From Buttiauxella agrestis (GTDB lineage: Bacteria > Pseudomonadota > Gammaproteobacteria > Enterobacterales > Enterobacteriaceae): 64,000 nucleotides of DNA. The notes under the pieces are model-generated. The model saw only the letters and a program-made list of their open reading frames with translations. It made no database searches and was not told where the DNA came from. How positions within the stretch are numbered: position 1 is the first letter of the stretch; every line of letters starts with the position of its first letter. The stretch is taken from the NCBI RefSeq assembly GCF_900446255.1, contig NZ_UIGI01000001.1, forward strand, positions 62,001-126,000, given 5' to 3'. This document shows positions 53,282 to 62,777 of the stretch, in pieces. The position numbers and the translations under genes were made by a program.

Positions 53282-54329
53282 ACGCAGCGCGCTCAATCAC
53301 ATAAAGCGCTTCAGCAACAAGCTGGATAAAATCAACTCGCTGAATAAGTTAGGGGATTTAGGTCGCTCGGTGAAAAAACGCGGCAAAGGGCCTCAATCGA
53401 AAAGCAAATCCCTCAAGGGCGGTGTGAACGAACAGTTCCGCTACGCCTGGCAGGGGGCTGTTCAAGATTTACGCAGCAAGCCTTTAGCCACTTTCCTGAC
53501 GGTCATGGTTATCGCCATTTCTCTCACACTGCCAAGCGTGTGCTACATGGTTTACAAAAACGTAAATCAGGCCGCCACACAGTATTATCCTTCGCCGCAA
53601 ATTACCGTTTATCTCGACAAAGCGCTGGATGACAACGCCGCGCAGCAAGTGGTGGGTGCGATTCAGGCAGAAGAGGGCGTCGATAAAGTTAACTATTTAT
53701 CACGTGACGAAGCGCTGGGCGAATTCCGCAACTGGTCGGGCTTTGGCGGCGCGCTGGATATGTTGGAAGAGAACCCGTTGCCTGCGGTTGCCGTGGTGAA
53801 TCCGAAACTGGATTTCCAGACCACAGATCACCTGAACACTCTGCGTGACCGTGTCGCTCGTATTAACGGTGTCGATGAAGTGCGCATGGATGACAGCTGG
53901 TTTGCGCGTCTTGCCTCGCTGACAGGTCTGGTAGGGCGTGTTGCTGCGATGATTGGCGTGCTGATGGTTGCCGCGGTGTTCCTGGTGATTGGTAACAGCG
54001 TGCGCCTGAGCATTTTTGCCCGCCGCGACTCCATCAACGTGCAGAAACTGATTGGTGCGACGGATGGATTCATTCTGCGCCCGTTCTTGTACGGCGGTGC
54101 GTTATTAGGCTTTAGCGGGGCGTTTTTATCGCTGATTTTGACCGAAATTCTGGTGTGGCGTTTGTCATCTGCTGTGACCGAAGTGGCGCAAGTATTTGGC
54201 ACAAAATTCGATCTGACGGGCTTAGGTTTCGACGAATGCCTGCTGCTGCTGCTGGTTTCATCCATGAGCGGCTGGTTGGCTGCGTGGATAGCAACAGTAC
54301 AACATTTACGTCGTTTTACCCCAGAGTAA
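53274..54329 (+). CDS. ftsX: Cell division membrane protein FtsX
   Basis: A 351-residue ABC-type membrane protein with four helices and a large periplasmic loop between helices one and two that contacts EnvC. The start is GTG 53274 after GGAGG, inside the ftsE end, giving the E. coli start MNKRSA. Conserved stretches are [14 protein letters not shown] and [17 protein letters not shown]. Confidence 0.97.
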   Translation: MNKRSALNHIKRFSNKLDKINSLNKLGDLGRSVKKRGKGPQSKSKSLKGGVNEQFRYAWQGAVQDLRSKPLATFLTVMVIAISLTLPSVCYMVYKNVNQAATQYYPSPQITVYLDKALDDNAAQQVVGAIQAEEGVDKVNYLSRDEALGEFRNWSGFGGALDMLEENPLPAVAVVNPKLDFQTTDHLNTLRDRVARINGVDEVRMDDSWFARLASLTGLVGRVAAMIGVLMVAAVFLVIGNSVRLSIFARRDSINVQKLIGATDGFILRPFLYGGALLGFSGAFLSLILTEILVWRLSSAVTEVAQVFGTKFDLTGLGFDECLLLLLVSSMSGWLAAWIATVQHLRRFTPE

Positions 54330-54346
54330 AAATTTTTTGATATACT

Positions 54347-54382
54347 AGTCCCCTGCTACGAAGTACCTATCAGCAGGGGACT
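54347..54382 (+). terminator. Hairpin between ftsX and rpoH
   Basis: AGTCCCCTGCT (54347-54357) pairs with AGCAGGGGACT (54372-54382), a perfect 11-bp stem with a 14-base loop. It lies 17 bases after ftsX; no T-run follows, so partial read-through into rpoH is possible. Confidence 0.65.
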
Positions 54383-54466
54383 CGTTCCCACCTCGGTAAG
54401 CGTTTCTCCTGCCATGTTTCATAGCTCTGTCACATTTTGTGTGCAATCTATGCACAGCTTTACACG

Positions 54467-54493
54467 GAACTTGTGGATAGCATCACTGTCTGA
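54467..54493 (+). promoter_or_regulatory. Sigma-E promoter of rpoH (P3)
   Basis: GAACTT (54467-54472), 16 bases, TCTGA (54489-54493), matching the sigma-E consensus and the known E. coli rpoH P3. A DnaA-box-like TGTGGATAG overlaps at 54472-54480, again as in E. coli. Confidence 0.9.
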
Positions 54494-54586
54494 GTTTACT
54501 GTGGGTGGTACGGTTTGGCGCTTGACGTGGAGTCAGGTGTGGCACTGTGTAGCAACCTGTACGTTAGTCTCTAAGAGAGGGTTTGA

Positions 54587-55441
54587 ATGACCAAAGAAAT
54601 GCAAAATTTAGCTTTAGCCCCTGTTGGTAACCTGGAATCTTATATTCGGGCCGCTAACTCCTGGCCGATGTTGACGGCTGAGGAAGAGAAGGAGCTTGCT
54701 GAAAAGCTGCATTACCAGGGCGATCTGGAAGCAGCGAAAAGGCTGATCCTGTCTCACCTGCGCTTTGTTGTTCATATCGCTCGTAATTACTCGGGCTATG
54801 GCTTGCCGCAGGCTGACTTGATTCAGGAAGGTAACATCGGCCTGATGAAAGCGGTGCGCCGCTTTAACCCGGAAGTGGGTGTCCGCTTGGTGTCCTTTGC
54901 TGTGCATTGGATCAAAGCTGAAATTCACGAATACGTTTTGCGTAACTGGCGTATTGTGAAAGTGGCAACCACTAAAGCACAACGTAAGTTGTTCTTTAAC
55001 CTGCGTAAAACTAAGCAGCGTCTGGGTTGGTTCAACCAGGACGAAGTGGAAATGGTCGCCAACGAGCTGGGTGTTTCCAGCAAAGATGTCCGTGAGATGG
55101 AATCTCGCATGGCGGCGCAGGACATGACGTTCGACATGGGCAACGACGACGATTCAGACAGCGCGCCAATGGCTCCGGTGCTGTTCTTGCAGGATAAGTC
55201 TTCTAACTTTGCCGATGGCATTGAAGACGACAACTGGGAATCGCACGCGGCTGATAAACTCAGCGATGCCATGTTGGGGCTGGATGAACGCAGCCAGGAT
55301 ATTATCCGTGCCCGTTGGCTCGATGAAGACAACAAAAGCACGCTGCAAGAACTGGCCGACCGTTATGGCGTTTCTGCCGAGCGTGTGCGTCAGCTTGAAA
55401 AGAACGCGATGAAAAAACTGCGCATGGCCATCGAAGCGTAA
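54587..55441 (+). CDS. rpoH: Heat-shock sigma factor RpoH (sigma-32)
   Basis: A 284-residue alternative sigma factor directing RNA polymerase to heat-shock promoters. Region 2 ([19 protein letters not shown], about residues 57-75), the RpoH box QRKLFFNLR (132-140) and the region 4 HTH ([19 protein letters not shown]) are all present. The sequence is nearly the same as in E. coli. In E. coli the mRNA start region folds into a thermosensor that opens on heating. Confidence 0.99.
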   Translation: MTKEMQNLALAPVGNLESYIRAANSWPMLTAEEEKELAEKLHYQGDLEAAKRLILSHLRFVVHIARNYSGYGLPQADLIQEGNIGLMKAVRRFNPEVGVRLVSFAVHWIKAEIHEYVLRNWRIVKVATTKAQRKLFFNLRKTKQRLGWFNQDEVEMVANELGVSSKDVREMESRMAAQDMTFDMGNDDDSDSAPMAPVLFLQDKSSNFADGIEDDNWESHAADKLSDAMLGLDERSQDIIRARWLDEDNKSTLQELADRYGVSAERVRQLEKNAMKKLRMAIEA

Positions 55442-55457
55442 GTTCTTCCGTCAGATA

Positions 55458-55485
55458 AAAAACCGCCTTCCGGGGCGGTTTTTTT
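55458..55485 (+). terminator. rpoH terminator
   Basis: AACCGCC (55461-55467) pairs with GGCGGTT (55474-55480), followed by a T-run to 55485. Confidence 0.92.
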
Positions 55486-55614
55486 ATGCCCGTCACTTTC
55501 CCATTCTTATTGTGAAAAAATTGTTATTCCAAAAACCGCAAATTCGGGTATGTTTTTAACTCTGAGTGCGGCGAAGGCACACGCGGTATTCGTAAACCAA
55601 AAATAAAACCGTGC

Positions 55615-55647
55615 CAAAACAACACAACAAATACCAATCACAACAAG
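55615..55647 (+). promoter_or_regulatory. C/A-rich livJ leader, likely GcvB sRNA target
   Basis: The stretch CAAAACAACACAACAAATAC and following bases lies 20-50 bases before the livJ start. GcvB silences livJ in E. coli and Salmonella through its G/U-rich R1 region that pairs with C/A-rich leaders. Target use here is inferred from sequence. Confidence 0.5.
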
Positions 55648-55663
55648 AATGGGGATTCTCAGG

Positions 55664-56767
55664 ATGAACATGAAGGGCAAAGCGTTATTGGCTGGTTGTA
55701 TTGCACTTGCGATGAGCAACGCAGCATTTGCGAAGGATATCAAAGTAGCGGTAGTTGGGGCGATGTCTGGCCCGGTTGCTCAATATGGCGACCAGGAATT
55801 TACCGGTGCAGAACAAGCAGTTGCGGATATTAATGCCAAAGGCGGCATCAAAGGCGACAAACTGGTTATCACCAAATATGACGATGCTTGTGACCCGAAA
55901 CAAGCCGTGGCGGTCGCCAACAAAGTGGTTAACGATGGCATCAAATACGTTATCGGCCACCTGTGTTCTTCTTCCACTCAGCCTGCGTCTGATATCTACG
56001 AAGACGAAGGTATTCTGATGATCACCCCTGCGGCTACAGCGCCTGAGCTGACTTCGCGCGGTTACAAATTAACAATGCGTACCACAGGACTGGACTCCGA
56101 TCAGGGCCCAACGGCTGCGAAATATATCCTTGATCATGTGAAACCGAAAAACATCGCGGTGATTCATGACAAACAACAGTATGGCGAAGGCCTGGCGCGC
56201 TCCGTTCAGGACAACCTGAAAAAAGGCGGCGCTAACGTGGTGTTCTTTGACGGTATCACCGCAGGTGAGAAAGACTTCTCCACGCTGGTGGCACGTCTGA
56301 AGAAAGAGAGCATCGACTTCGTTTACTACGGTGGCTACCACCCTGAAATGGGCCAGATCCTGCGTCAGTCTCGTGCAGCAGGCCTGAAAACTCAGTTCAT
56401 GGGTCCAGAAGGTGTAGCGAACGTTTCATTGTCTAACATTGCTGGCGAATCTGCTGAAGGCCTGTTAGTCACCAAACCGAAGAACTACGACCAGGTTCCT
56501 GCGAACAAACCGGTTGTAGATGCAATCAAGGCGAAGAAACAAGATCCAAGTGGCGCATTCGTATGGACAACTTACGCAGCACTGCAATCACTGGCGGCGG
56601 GTCTGAACAAGTCAGAAGAACCAGCTGAAATCGCTAAATACCTGAAAGGCGCAACGGTTGAAACTGTAATGGGTCCGTTGAGCTGGGATGAGAAGGGCGA
56701 TCTGGAAGGCTTTGAGTTTGGCGTGTTTACCTGGCATGCCAACGGTACTGCGACCGACGCCAAATAA
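55664..56767 (+). CDS. livJ: Leu/Ile/Val-binding protein LivJ
   Basis: A 367-residue periplasmic binding protein with a signal peptide (cleavage near residue 23, AFA). The ATG at 55664 gives the E. coli length. Typical features are [25 protein letters not shown] with the first cysteine and GHLCSSSTQ with the second, and a two-lobe Peripla_BP_6 fold. It delivers branched-chain amino acids to LivHMGF, sharing the permease with LivK. It has its own transcript and terminator. Confidence 0.98.
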   Translation: MNMKGKALLAGCIALAMSNAAFAKDIKVAVVGAMSGPVAQYGDQEFTGAEQAVADINAKGGIKGDKLVITKYDDACDPKQAVAVANKVVNDGIKYVIGHLCSSSTQPASDIYEDEGILMITPAATAPELTSRGYKLTMRTTGLDSDQGPTAAKYILDHVKPKNIAVIHDKQQYGEGLARSVQDNLKKGGANVVFFDGITAGEKDFSTLVARLKKESIDFVYYGGYHPEMGQILRQSRAAGLKTQFMGPEGVANVSLSNIAGESAEGLLVTKPKNYDQVPANKPVVDAIKAKKQDPSGAFVWTTYAALQSLAAGLNKSEEPAEIAKYLKGATVETVMGPLSWDEKGDLEGFEFGVFTWHANGTATDAK

Positions 56768-56773
56768 GCATTA

Positions 56774-56805
56774 AAATACCCACTCTCAAGGAGTGGGTAT
56801 TTTTT
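56774..56805 (+). terminator. livJ terminator
   Basis: AAATACCCACTC (56774-56785) pairs with GAGTGGGTATTT (56791-56802), followed by more T. Confidence 0.92.
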
Positions 56806-56885
56806 GGTGGATGACGCTGGCGCTTATCCACCCTACGCAAACCTGGCCCGTAGGTCGGATAAGCGCAGCGTCATCCGACGCATTC
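56806..56885. repeat. REP/BIME-like inverted repeat pair
   Basis: Two facing palindromic units: GGATGACGCTGGCGCTTATC with CACCCTAC, then GTAGGTCGGATAAGCGCAGC with GTCATCCGAC. This is the layout of a BIME. It lies between livJ and the converging panM. Confidence 0.85.
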
Positions 56886-56888
56886 ATA

Positions 56889-57269
56889 TCACTTCTTCCA
56901 GCCACCACTCTGAACTTCAAACCCAACCGCCTGCATAAACGCCGTCATCACATCACGGTCTTCCACGCCTGCATCGCTCATCCACCAACCGGTGATGTCA
57001 GGATTATCGCGAATCACTTCTTCGACCAGATACTGCCCCACGCCACGGCGACGGGTGATTTCTCGTACCCGCAGCGAATCCAGCGTGGCTTCATGGCCCG
57101 CAAGCGTAACGCGCACCGCGCCGAGCAGTCGCTCATTAAATTTTGCCGCGTAAATTCTGTGGGTATCACTAAGCGTAAGCGAGGCGCTGGAATATTCCGG
57201 CCAGATCTTAGCGAGATCGATCTCATCCTGGGCACTACACTCAAACAGACGAATGATGGTGAGTTTCAT
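56889..57269 (-). CDS. panM: PanD maturation/regulatory factor PanM (PanZ)
   Basis: A 126-residue GNAT-fold protein (E. coli YhhK, 127 residues). The start MKLTIIRLFE is chosen from E. coli. The acetyl-CoA loop is visible in RRRGVGQYLVEE. PanM binds acetyl-CoA and triggers self-cleavage of PanD, which makes beta-alanine for pantothenate, and also restrains it when CoA is plentiful. It stands between livJ and livK on the opposite strand, as in E. coli. Confidence 0.96.
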   Translation of the reverse strand: MKLTIIRLFECSAQDEIDLAKIWPEYSSASLTLSDTHRIYAAKFNERLLGAVRVTLAGHEATLDSLRVREITRRRGVGQYLVEEVIRDNPDITGWWMSDAGVEDRDVMTAFMQAVGFEVQSGGWKK

Positions 57270-57684
57270 AAGCGAGCTAACCAAAAAGCGGGAAAACCCC
57301 GAGTGTAACCAATTTATTTGCGCCAGACGCTTTCTCTTTTATCTGTCATATACCAGACGATTAATTTTCGCGTCAAACATATGCCAGTTCGATAAATGGC
57401 AGATTGAAAAATGGTCAGTATAAAACCCTAAAACCTAGTGATTTATTCCGCTCTTTGTATCGCTATTTTATGCTGAAAAAGCTGCTTTTTTTTGTTTATC
57501 TCTTAGCAAATACAGAATAATATCTTTGCTTAATAGCCTGAAAAATAGAGAGTTTAGCCTTAAAAATTGTAAATTTTAACGCTAAACCCTTAAAGGCACT
57601 CATAAAAATGGTTAAAGGCTAAAAAACGTTCAGTTTGTTTTTTGCCCAAAATAAAACCACAAATCACGAACAGGAATTGGATCT
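57270..57684. other. panM-livK intergenic region
   Basis: About 415 AT-rich bases that should hold the divergent promoters of panM and the livKHMGF operon. A 14-base imperfect inverted repeat is at 57552-57587, with a further TTAAAGGCTAAA copy near 57613. No ORF, tRNA or sRNA was recognised. Confidence 0.6.
57552..57587. promoter_or_regulatory. Inverted repeat upstream of livK
   Basis: GTTTAGCCTTAAAA (57552-57565) is repeated in inverse as TTTTAACGCTAAAC (57574-57587) with one mismatch and an eight-base AT-rich loop. A related half unit, TTAAAGGCTAAA, follows near 57613. Position suggests an operator or an attenuator; Lrp regulation of liv genes is known in E. coli, but this motif is not the Lrp consensus. 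Confidence 0.4.
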
Positions 57685-58797
57685 ATGAAAATGAACGCGA
57701 AGACATTACTCGCTGGGGTTATTGCGCTGGCGGTGTCTCACGCGGCAACCGCAGCTGATATCAAAGTTGCCGTTGTTGGTGCTATGTCTGGCCCGGTTGC
57801 GCAGTGGGGCGACATGGAATTTAACGGTGCTCGCCAGGCAATCAAAGACATCAATGCAAAAGGCGGCATCAAAGGCGACAAACTTGTCGCGGTTGAATAC
57901 GACGATGCTTGTGATCCGAAACAAGCCGTAGCGGTTGCCAACAAAATCGTTAACGACGGTGTGCGCTATGTCATCGGCCACCTGTGTTCTTCTTCCACTC
58001 AGCCAGCGTCTGATATCTATGAAGATGAAGGCATCCTGATGATCACCCCGGGTGCGACTAACCCAGAGCTGACGGCTCGCGGTTACAAAATGATTATGCG
58101 TACCGCAGGCCTGGATTCTTCCCAGGGTCCAACGGCGTCTAAATACATCCTGGAAACCGTAAAACCACAGCGTATCGCTATCATTCATGACAAGCAGCAA
58201 TACGGTGAAGGTCTGGCGCGTTCTGTACAAGACGGCCTGAAGAAAGGCGGGGCGAACATCGTCTTCTTTGACGGCATTACTGCGGGGGATAAAGACTTCT
58301 CCACGCTGGTGGCGCGTCTGCAAAAAGAGAACATCGACTTCGTTTATTACGGCGGCTACTACCCAGAAATGGGCCAGATCCTGCGTCAGGCACGTGCCGT
58401 TGGCCTGAAAACTCAGTTTATGGGTCCAGAGGGTGTGGGTAACGCATCGCTGTCCAACATCGCGGGCAGCGCGGGCGAAGGCATGTTAGTCACCATGCCA
58501 AAACGCTATGACCAGGACCCAGCGAACAAAGCTATCGTTGATGAACTGAAAACTGAGAAGAAAGACCCAAGTGGCCCATATGTCTGGATCACTTACGCAG
58601 CGGTGCAGTCTTTGGCGACAGCACTTGAGCGTACTGGAAGTGCAGAACCTGCTGATTTAGTAAAAGATTTGAAAGCAAACGGTGCGAAAACCGTGATTGG
58701 GCCGCTGAACTGGGATGAGAAAGGCGATCTGAAGGGATTTGATTTTGGTGTCTTCCAGTGGCATGCCGACGGTTCGTCTTCTGTAGCGACGAAATAA
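57685..58797 (+). CDS. livK: Leucine-specific binding protein LivK
   Basis: A 370-residue periplasmic binding protein, paralogous to LivJ (many identical stretches, including the cysteines in DDACDPK and GHLCSSS). Signal peptide of about 23 residues (cleavage near ATA). W in [14 protein letters not shown] and the C-terminal [10 protein letters not shown] mark it as LivK. First gene of the livKHMGF operon. Confidence 0.98.
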   Translation: MKMNAKTLLAGVIALAVSHAATAADIKVAVVGAMSGPVAQWGDMEFNGARQAIKDINAKGGIKGDKLVAVEYDDACDPKQAVAVANKIVNDGVRYVIGHLCSSSTQPASDIYEDEGILMITPGATNPELTARGYKMIMRTAGLDSSQGPTASKYILETVKPQRIAIIHDKQQYGEGLARSVQDGLKKGGANIVFFDGITAGDKDFSTLVARLQKENIDFVYYGGYYPEMGQILRQARAVGLKTQFMGPEGVGNASLSNIAGSAGEGMLVTMPKRYDQDPANKAIVDELKTEKKDPSGPYVWITYAAVQSLATALERTGSAEPADLVKDLKANGAKTVIGPLNWDEKGDLKGFDFGVFQWHADGSSSVATK

Positions 58798-58826
58798 TAG
58801 TAGCGGCAACTCTGGGTCATCCCACT

Positions 58827-58850
58827 TCTCCGGCGGCTATGCGCCGGAGA
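58827..58850 (+). terminator. Intercistronic hairpin between livK and livH
   Basis: TCTCCGGCG (58827-58835) pairs with CGCCGGAGA (58842-58850), six-base loop. It lies between the high-level binding protein gene and the low-level permease genes and may act as partial terminator or RNA stabiliser. Confidence 0.7.
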
Positions 58851-58871
58851 GGGTATAAATAAGGTTATTGT

Positions 58872-59798
58872 ATGTCCGAGCAGTTCCTCTACTTCCTGCA
58901 ACAGATGTTTAACGGCGTCACGTTGGGCAGTACTTACGCGTTGATCGCCATCGGTTACACCATGGTTTACGGCATTATCGGCATGATCAACTTCGCCCAT
59001 GGTGAGGTGTATATGATCGGCAGCTACGTCTCGTTTATGATCATCGCAGCGCTGATGATGATGGGCATTGATGTGGGCTGGATGCTGGTTGGTGCAGGTT
59101 TTATTGGTGCAATTGTCATCGCGAGCGCCTACGGCTGGAGCATCGAACGCGTTGCCTACAAGCCAGTGCGTAACTCTAAGCGTCTGATTGCACTGATCTC
59201 TGCTATCGGGATGTCTATCTTCCTGCAAAACTACGTCAGCCTGACTGAAGGTTCGCGCGACATCGCGCTGCCAAGCCTGTTTAACGGCCAGTGGGTCGTC
59301 GGTGCCAGCGACAACTTCACCGCAACTATCACCACCATGCAGTTGGTGATTTGGGTGGTAACGTTCCTTGCGATGCTGGCTTTGACACTATTCATTCGCT
59401 ATTCCCGCATGGGCCGTGCGTGCCGTGCGTGTGCAGAAGATTTGAAAATGGCGAGCCTGCTAGGAATTAACACCGACCGTGTTATCTCGCTGACCTTCGT
59501 GATTGGCGCTGCCATGGCTGCGGTTGCAGGTGTACTGCTCGGCCAGTTCTACGGCGTTATCAACCCATACATCGGCTTTATGGCTGGGATGAAAGCCTTC
59601 ACCGCAGCAGTTCTGGGCGGGATCGGTAGTATCCCTGGCGCGATGATTGGCGGCCTGATTTTGGGTGTCGCAGAAGCGCTGACCTCGGCGTATCTGAGCA
59701 CCGAATATAAAGATGTTGTCTCCTTTGCACTGCTCATCGTGGTTCTGTTGGTTATGCCAACCGGTATCCTGGGCCGTCCGGAGGTAGAAAAAGTATGA
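58872..59798 (+). CDS. livH: Branched-chain amino acid ABC permease LivH
   Basis: A 308-residue inner-membrane permease with about eight helices, with the family loop [18 protein letters not shown] that meets the ATPases. It forms a heterodimer with LivM. The start is 75 bases after livK, across a hairpin; the end overlaps livM by four bases (ATGA), indicating coupling. Confidence 0.98.
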   Translation: MSEQFLYFLQQMFNGVTLGSTYALIAIGYTMVYGIIGMINFAHGEVYMIGSYVSFMIIAALMMMGIDVGWMLVGAGFIGAIVIASAYGWSIERVAYKPVRNSKRLIALISAIGMSIFLQNYVSLTEGSRDIALPSLFNGQWVVGASDNFTATITTMQLVIWVVTFLAMLALTLFIRYSRMGRACRACAEDLKMASLLGINTDRVISLTFVIGAAMAAVAGVLLGQFYGVINPYIGFMAGMKAFTAAVLGGIGSIPGAMIGGLILGVAEALTSAYLSTEYKDVVSFALLIVVLLVMPTGILGRPEVEKV

Positions 59799-61081
59799 AG
59801 CCGATGCATGTTGTTCTTGCGCTGCTTTCTGCGGCGATATTCTTCGTGCTGGCGGGCGTCTTTATGGGCGTTCAGCTGAGTCTCGATGGCACTAAGCTTG
59901 TCGTTCACAGCGCCGAAACGGTGCGCTGGGAGTGGGTGCTGATCGGTACGGCGATTGTCTTCGTCTTCCAGTTGCTGCGCCCTGCATTCCAGAAAGGCAT
60001 GAAAAAAGTCTCCGGGCCGAAGTTTGTGCTGCCTGCTTTAGACGGTTCTACGCCGAAACAAAAACTGTTCCTGGCGGCACTGTTGGTGCTTGCGGTTGCG
60101 TGGCCGTTTGTGGTGTCACGCGGCACCGTCGACATCGCTACGCTAACCATGATTTACATCATTCTCGGCCTTGGTCTGAACGTGGTTGTGGGTTTGTCCG
60201 GCTTGCTGGTTCTGGGCTACGGCGGTTTTTATGCCATCGGCGCTTACACCTTTGCTCTGCTCAACCACTACTACGGTCTGGGATTCTGGACATGCTTGCC
60301 AATTGCGGGCCTGGTGTCTGCGGCGGCAGGTTTCCTGCTGGGCTTCCCGGTGCTGCGTTTACGCGGCGATTACCTCGCGATTGTGACGCTCGGCTTTGGT
60401 GAAATTGTCCGTATTTTGCTGCTGAACAATACCGAAATTACCGGTGGCCCGAACGGCATCAGCCAGATCCCAAAACCTACGCTATTTGGTCTGGAATTCA
60501 GCCGCAGCGCACGTGAAGGTGGGTGGGACACGTTCAGCAACTTCTTTAACATCGCGTACAACCCCGGTGACAGGATTATCTTCCTCTACCTCGTTGCGCT
60601 GTTGTTGGTTGTGCTGTCGTTGTTTGTGATTAACCGCCTGCTGCGTATGCCGCTGGGCCGTGCGTGGGAAGCGCTGCGTGAAGATGAAATCGCGTGCCGC
60701 TCGCTGGGCCTGAACCCAACGCGTATCAAACTGACCGCGTTTACCATCAGCGCCGCGTTTGCGGGTTTCGCCGGTACGCTGTTTGCTGCACGTCAGGGCT
60801 TTGTCAGCCCGGAATCCTTCACCTTTGCCGAATCTGCATTCGTGCTGGCGATTGTGGTGCTCGGCGGGATGGGCTCGCAATTTGCCGTTATCCTCGCCGC
60901 CGTGCTGCTGGTGGTGTCGCGCGAACTGATGCGTGATCTGAACGAATACAGCATGTTGGTGCTTGGTGGCTTGATGGTGCTGATGATGATTTGGCGTCCA
61001 CAAGGCTTGCTGCCAATGTCGCGTCCGCAATTGAAGCTTAAAAAAGAGCAAGTGGAACAAGTGAAAGGAGAGCAGGCATGA
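59795..61081 (+). CDS. livM: Branched-chain amino acid ABC permease LivM
   Basis: A 428-residue inner-membrane permease (E. coli 425). An N-terminal extension with two helices (about residues 5-25 and 45-60) precedes the core permease; the coupling loop is [19 protein letters not shown]. It pairs with LivH. It overlaps livH and livG by four bases each. Confidence 0.98.
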   Translation: MKPMHVVLALLSAAIFFVLAGVFMGVQLSLDGTKLVVHSAETVRWEWVLIGTAIVFVFQLLRPAFQKGMKKVSGPKFVLPALDGSTPKQKLFLAALLVLAVAWPFVVSRGTVDIATLTMIYIILGLGLNVVVGLSGLLVLGYGGFYAIGAYTFALLNHYYGLGFWTCLPIAGLVSAAAGFLLGFPVLRLRGDYLAIVTLGFGEIVRILLLNNTEITGGPNGISQIPKPTLFGLEFSRSAREGGWDTFSNFFNIAYNPGDRIIFLYLVALLLVVLSLFVINRLLRMPLGRAWEALREDEIACRSLGLNPTRIKLTAFTISAAFAGFAGTLFAARQGFVSPESFTFAESAFVLAIVVLGGMGSQFAVILAAVLLVVSRELMRDLNEYSMLVLGGLMVLMMIWRPQGLLPMSRPQLKLKKEQVEQVKGEQA

Positions 61082-61845
61082 GTCAGCCATTGTTATCCGT
61101 AAACGGCTTGATGATGCGTTTCGGCGGCCTGCTCGCCGTAAACAATGTTTCTCTGGAACTGCATCCACAAGAAATTGTTTCGTTAATCGGCCCGAACGGT
61201 GCCGGTAAAACCACGGTGTTTAACTGCCTGACGGGTTTCTACAAACCTTCAGGCGGAACGATTCTGTTGCGTGACCAGCACCTTGAAGGACTGCCAGGTC
61301 AACAAATTGCACGGATGGGCGTAGTGCGTACTTTCCAGCACGTGCGTCTGTTCCGCGAAATGACCGTGATTGAAAACTTGCTGGTTGCCCAGCATATGCA
61401 ACTCAAAACCGGTGTGTTCTCAGGTCTTCTGAAAACGCCAGCCTTCCGCCGTTCACAAAGCGAAGCGCTCGACCGTGCCGCAACCTGGCTTGAACGTATT
61501 GGTCTGCTTGAGCAGGCTAACCGTCAGGCGAGTAACCTGGCATATGGCGACCAGCGTCGCCTTGAGATTGCACGCTGCATGGTGACTCAGCCAGAAATTC
61601 TGATGCTTGATGAACCCGCGGCCGGTCTTAACCCGAAAGAAACGCATGAACTCGATGAGTTAATCATGGAGTTACGCAACCATCACAACACTACCGTGCT
61701 GTTAATCGAGCACGATATGAAACTGGTGATGGGCATTTCTGACAGGATTTACGTGGTAAACCAGGGGACGCCGCTTGCGAACGGCACGCCGGAGCAAATC
61801 CGTAATAACCCTGACGTAATCCGTGCCTACTTAGGTGAAGCATAA
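61078..61845 (+). CDS. livG: Branched-chain amino acid ABC ATPase LivG
   Basis: A 255-residue ABC ATPase. Walker [10 protein letters not shown] (residues 38-46), Walker [13 protein letters not shown] and the H-loop in [12 protein letters not shown] are intact. In the signature place the protein reads [13 protein letters not shown] instead of LSGGQ, as is normal for this subfamily. It forms the ATPase dimer with LivF. Confidence 0.98.
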   Translation: MSQPLLSVNGLMMRFGGLLAVNNVSLELHPQEIVSLIGPNGAGKTTVFNCLTGFYKPSGGTILLRDQHLEGLPGQQIARMGVVRTFQHVRLFREMTVIENLLVAQHMQLKTGVFSGLLKTPAFRRSQSEALDRAATWLERIGLLEQANRQASNLAYGDQRRLEIARCMVTQPEILMLDEPAAGLNPKETHELDELIMELRNHHNTTVLLIEHDMKLVMGISDRIYVVNQGTPLANGTPEQIRNNPDVIRAYLGEA

Positions 61846-61862
61846 TGGGGGTGAGGCTTAAT

Positions 61863-62576
61863 ATGGAAAATATCATGTTGTCATTTGACCATGTGAGCGC
61901 CCACTACGGAAAAATCCAGGCGCTTCATGAGGTCAGTCTGCACATCAAACAGGGCGAAATTGTCACCCTGATTGGCGCGAACGGCGCCGGTAAAACGACG
62001 CTGTTGGGAACACTGTGTGGTGATCCACGTGCTTCCAGCGGCAAAATTACCTTTGATGGTAAAGACATCACCGACTGGCATACCGCGCGCATCATGCGTG
62101 AAGCAGTGGCGATTGTGCCGGAAGGACGCCGCGTATTTTCTCGCATGACGGTAGAAGAGAACCTGGCGATGGGTGGCTTCTTCGCGGAACGCGACCAGTA
62201 TCATGAACGCATCCAACGCGTTTACGAACTGTTCCCGCGTCTGCTGGAGCGCCGCATTCAGCGTGCGGGTACGATGTCCGGCGGTGAGCAGCAGATGTTA
62301 GCGATTGGTCGTGCGTTGATGAGCCAACCGCGTTTGCTGCTGTTAGATGAGCCATCGCTCGGCCTCGCGCCAATCATCATTCAGCAGATTTTCGATACCA
62401 TCGAACAACTGCGTAGCGAAGGCATGACCATCTTCCTCGTCGAGCAGAACGCCAACCAGGCGCTGAAACTCGCTGACCGTGGCTACGTGCTGGAAAACGG
62501 CCACGTGGTACTGGAAGACACTGGTGATGCGCTTCTGGCTAACGAAGCGGTGCGTAGCGCTTACCTCGGCGGCTAG
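61863..62576 (+). CDS. livF: Branched-chain amino acid ABC ATPase LivF
   Basis: A 237-residue ABC ATPase. The start MENIMLSFD is chosen to match E. coli, with TGAGG upstream; an in-frame codon at 61845 is not used. Walker A GANGAGKTT (38-46), signature MSGGEQQM, Walker B LLLLDEPSLGLAP and EQNANQAL are typical. Last gene of the operon, followed by a terminator. Confidence 0.98.
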   Translation: MENIMLSFDHVSAHYGKIQALHEVSLHIKQGEIVTLIGANGAGKTTLLGTLCGDPRASSGKITFDGKDITDWHTARIMREAVAIVPEGRRVFSRMTVEENLAMGGFFAERDQYHERIQRVYELFPRLLERRIQRAGTMSGGEQQMLAIGRALMSQPRLLLLDEPSLGLAPIIIQQIFDTIEQLRSEGMTIFLVEQNANQALKLADRGYVLENGHVVLEDTGDALLANEAVRSAYLGG

Positions 62577-62593
62577 TTTATCGTTTCAACCAC

Positions 62594-62617
62594 AAGGAGC
62601 CTTTGGCTCCTTTTTTT
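62594..62617 (+). terminator. livKHMGF operon terminator
   Basis: AAGGAGCC (62594-62601) pairs with GGCTCCTT (62605-62612), three-base loop, followed by a T-run to 62617. Confidence 0.93.
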
Positions 62618-62665
62618 ATGACATTTTGCCTCCAGTCATAATTCCTTCACTTCATCGTAACGATC

Positions 62666-62694
62666 CTGTCACCTCACGGTTATTTTTCTGTCAT
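62666..62694 (+). promoter_or_regulatory. Pho-box-like repeats before ugpB
   Basis: CTGTCA at 62666-62671 and CTGTCAT at 62688-62694, 22 bases apart (two PhoB repeat units of 11); the unit between is degenerate. A further ATGTCAT is at 62701. E. coli ugp is under PhoB control. Confidence 0.55.
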
Positions 62695-62777
62695 TCGCGC
62701 ATGTCATGTTTTGATGCGAACAAAAACGCGTATTTTCGCGCAACTTATTCAACTCAAAATAATTCGAGAGATAAGAC

